A stretch of 64,000 bases of DNA from Paramecium sonneborni. Its lineage: Eukaryota; Ciliophora; Oligohymenophorea; Peniculida; Parameciidae. The notes under the pieces were generated by a model that saw nothing but the letters and a program-made list of their open reading frames with translations, searched no databases and was not told the origin of the DNA. Every line of letters starts with the position of its first letter. Within the stretch, counting starts at the first letter, position 1. This document shows positions 63,741 to 64,000 of this stretch, one piece after another. The stretch is taken from contig CAJJDN010000105.1 of assembly GCA_905182985.1 (NCBI GenBank), positions 158,991 to 222,990 of the forward strand, read 5' to 3'. The position numbers were made by a program, and so were the translations under genes.

Positions 63741-64000
63741 TTAATGACAAGTAAATAATAATAATAGTAACATTTTGTCAATTTCTTTTTATTTCCTCAT
63801 TAAAATAAATAACATTCTTTTTATGTAATCAAATTTTAAAGTTGGAAATAGTTTCTCAAAAATATTAAATAATATTCAAAAAGTCAAATTATATAATTTC
63901 ATATAAACAACCACAAATTCTAAAAATTAATTTATTTAGTATCAATATTAGATTATTAACATAAGGTTAAAAAGTATATTAATATATTGATTTTTATATT
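63741..64000. other. Terminal intergenic DNA, no gene seen
   Basis: AT-rich sequence to the end of the window; no supported ORF. Confidence 0.5.

Overview
The window looks like macronuclear DNA of a Paramecium-type ciliate. It is very AT-rich. TAA and TAG are read as glutamine inside almost every gene and only TGA stops translation. Genes are packed tens of bases apart and are cut by tiny GT...AG introns; those I placed are 19 to 36 nt, mostly 21 to 29. Because TGA is the only stop, ordinary ORF callers with the standard code miss nearly all genes, and long antisense 'shadow' frames are common. I rebuilt each gene by hand: I chose the frame with protein-like composition or a known motif, spliced short GT...AG segments, and required the exon total to be a multiple of three. 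That test closes for all but one of the genes where I placed introns. The exception is the methyltransferase at 47494-48299. In the RING gene at 117-2451 I did not place the intron(s).

Layout. 0.1-9 kb: RING coiled-coil protein, Rab geranylgeranyltransferase beta, a type I membrane protein, a PH-like/kinase protein, and a rhodanese plus dual-specificity phosphatase. 9-21 kb: transketolase, a Gln-rich coiled-coil protein, a NEK-type kinase lying across an assembly joint (a 1019-base stretch present twice around a single N at 14980), a peroxisomal-type ABCD half transporter, and an FKBP-TPR immunophilin. 21-30 kb: lineage-specific proteins, SSF1/Peter Pan, a PHO80-like cyclin, and a Dbp2/DDX5-type helicase with an Asn-rich repeat tail. 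31-37 kb: CFAP70, a tiny conserved-looking protein, a coiled-coil protein ending in a CaaX-like box, and a Myb/SANT protein. 37-44 kb: intronless DNA topoisomerase II, several uncertain small ORFs, and XRCC4. 44-53 kb: two secreted proteins, a membrane-anchored methyltransferase, a divergent actin, a probable mitochondrial membrane protein, and a secreted helical protein. 53-64 kb: kinesin-9 (KIF6 type), a second probable mitochondrial protein, a basic protein, a small TIM-like protein, a second N-terminal-motor kinesin, a RING/B-box/coiled-coil/LRR protein, SF-assemblin, and a NOT4-like RRM/zinc-finger protein without its RING.

Functional themes. Cilia and basal-body cytoskeleton are well represented (CFAP70, KIF6-type kinesin, SF-assemblin, NEK kinase, a second kinesin, actin). 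DNA topology and repair are covered by TOP2 and XRCC4; XRCC4 matters in Paramecium because ligase IV/XRCC4 end joining closes programmed DNA excisions. Ribosome and RNA work is covered by SSF1, the DEAD-box helicase and the NOT4-like protein. Metabolism and transport include transketolase and ABCD. Several divergent pairs share 50-91 bp between start codons and so must share very compact bidirectional promoters.

I found no tRNA, rRNA, CRISPR array, transposase or telomere repeat. I did not find a convincing, wholly new multi-gene system. The best leads are the XRCC4 gene, the two probable ciliate-specific mitochondrial proteins, the secreted helical proteins, and the assembly and splicing anomalies.
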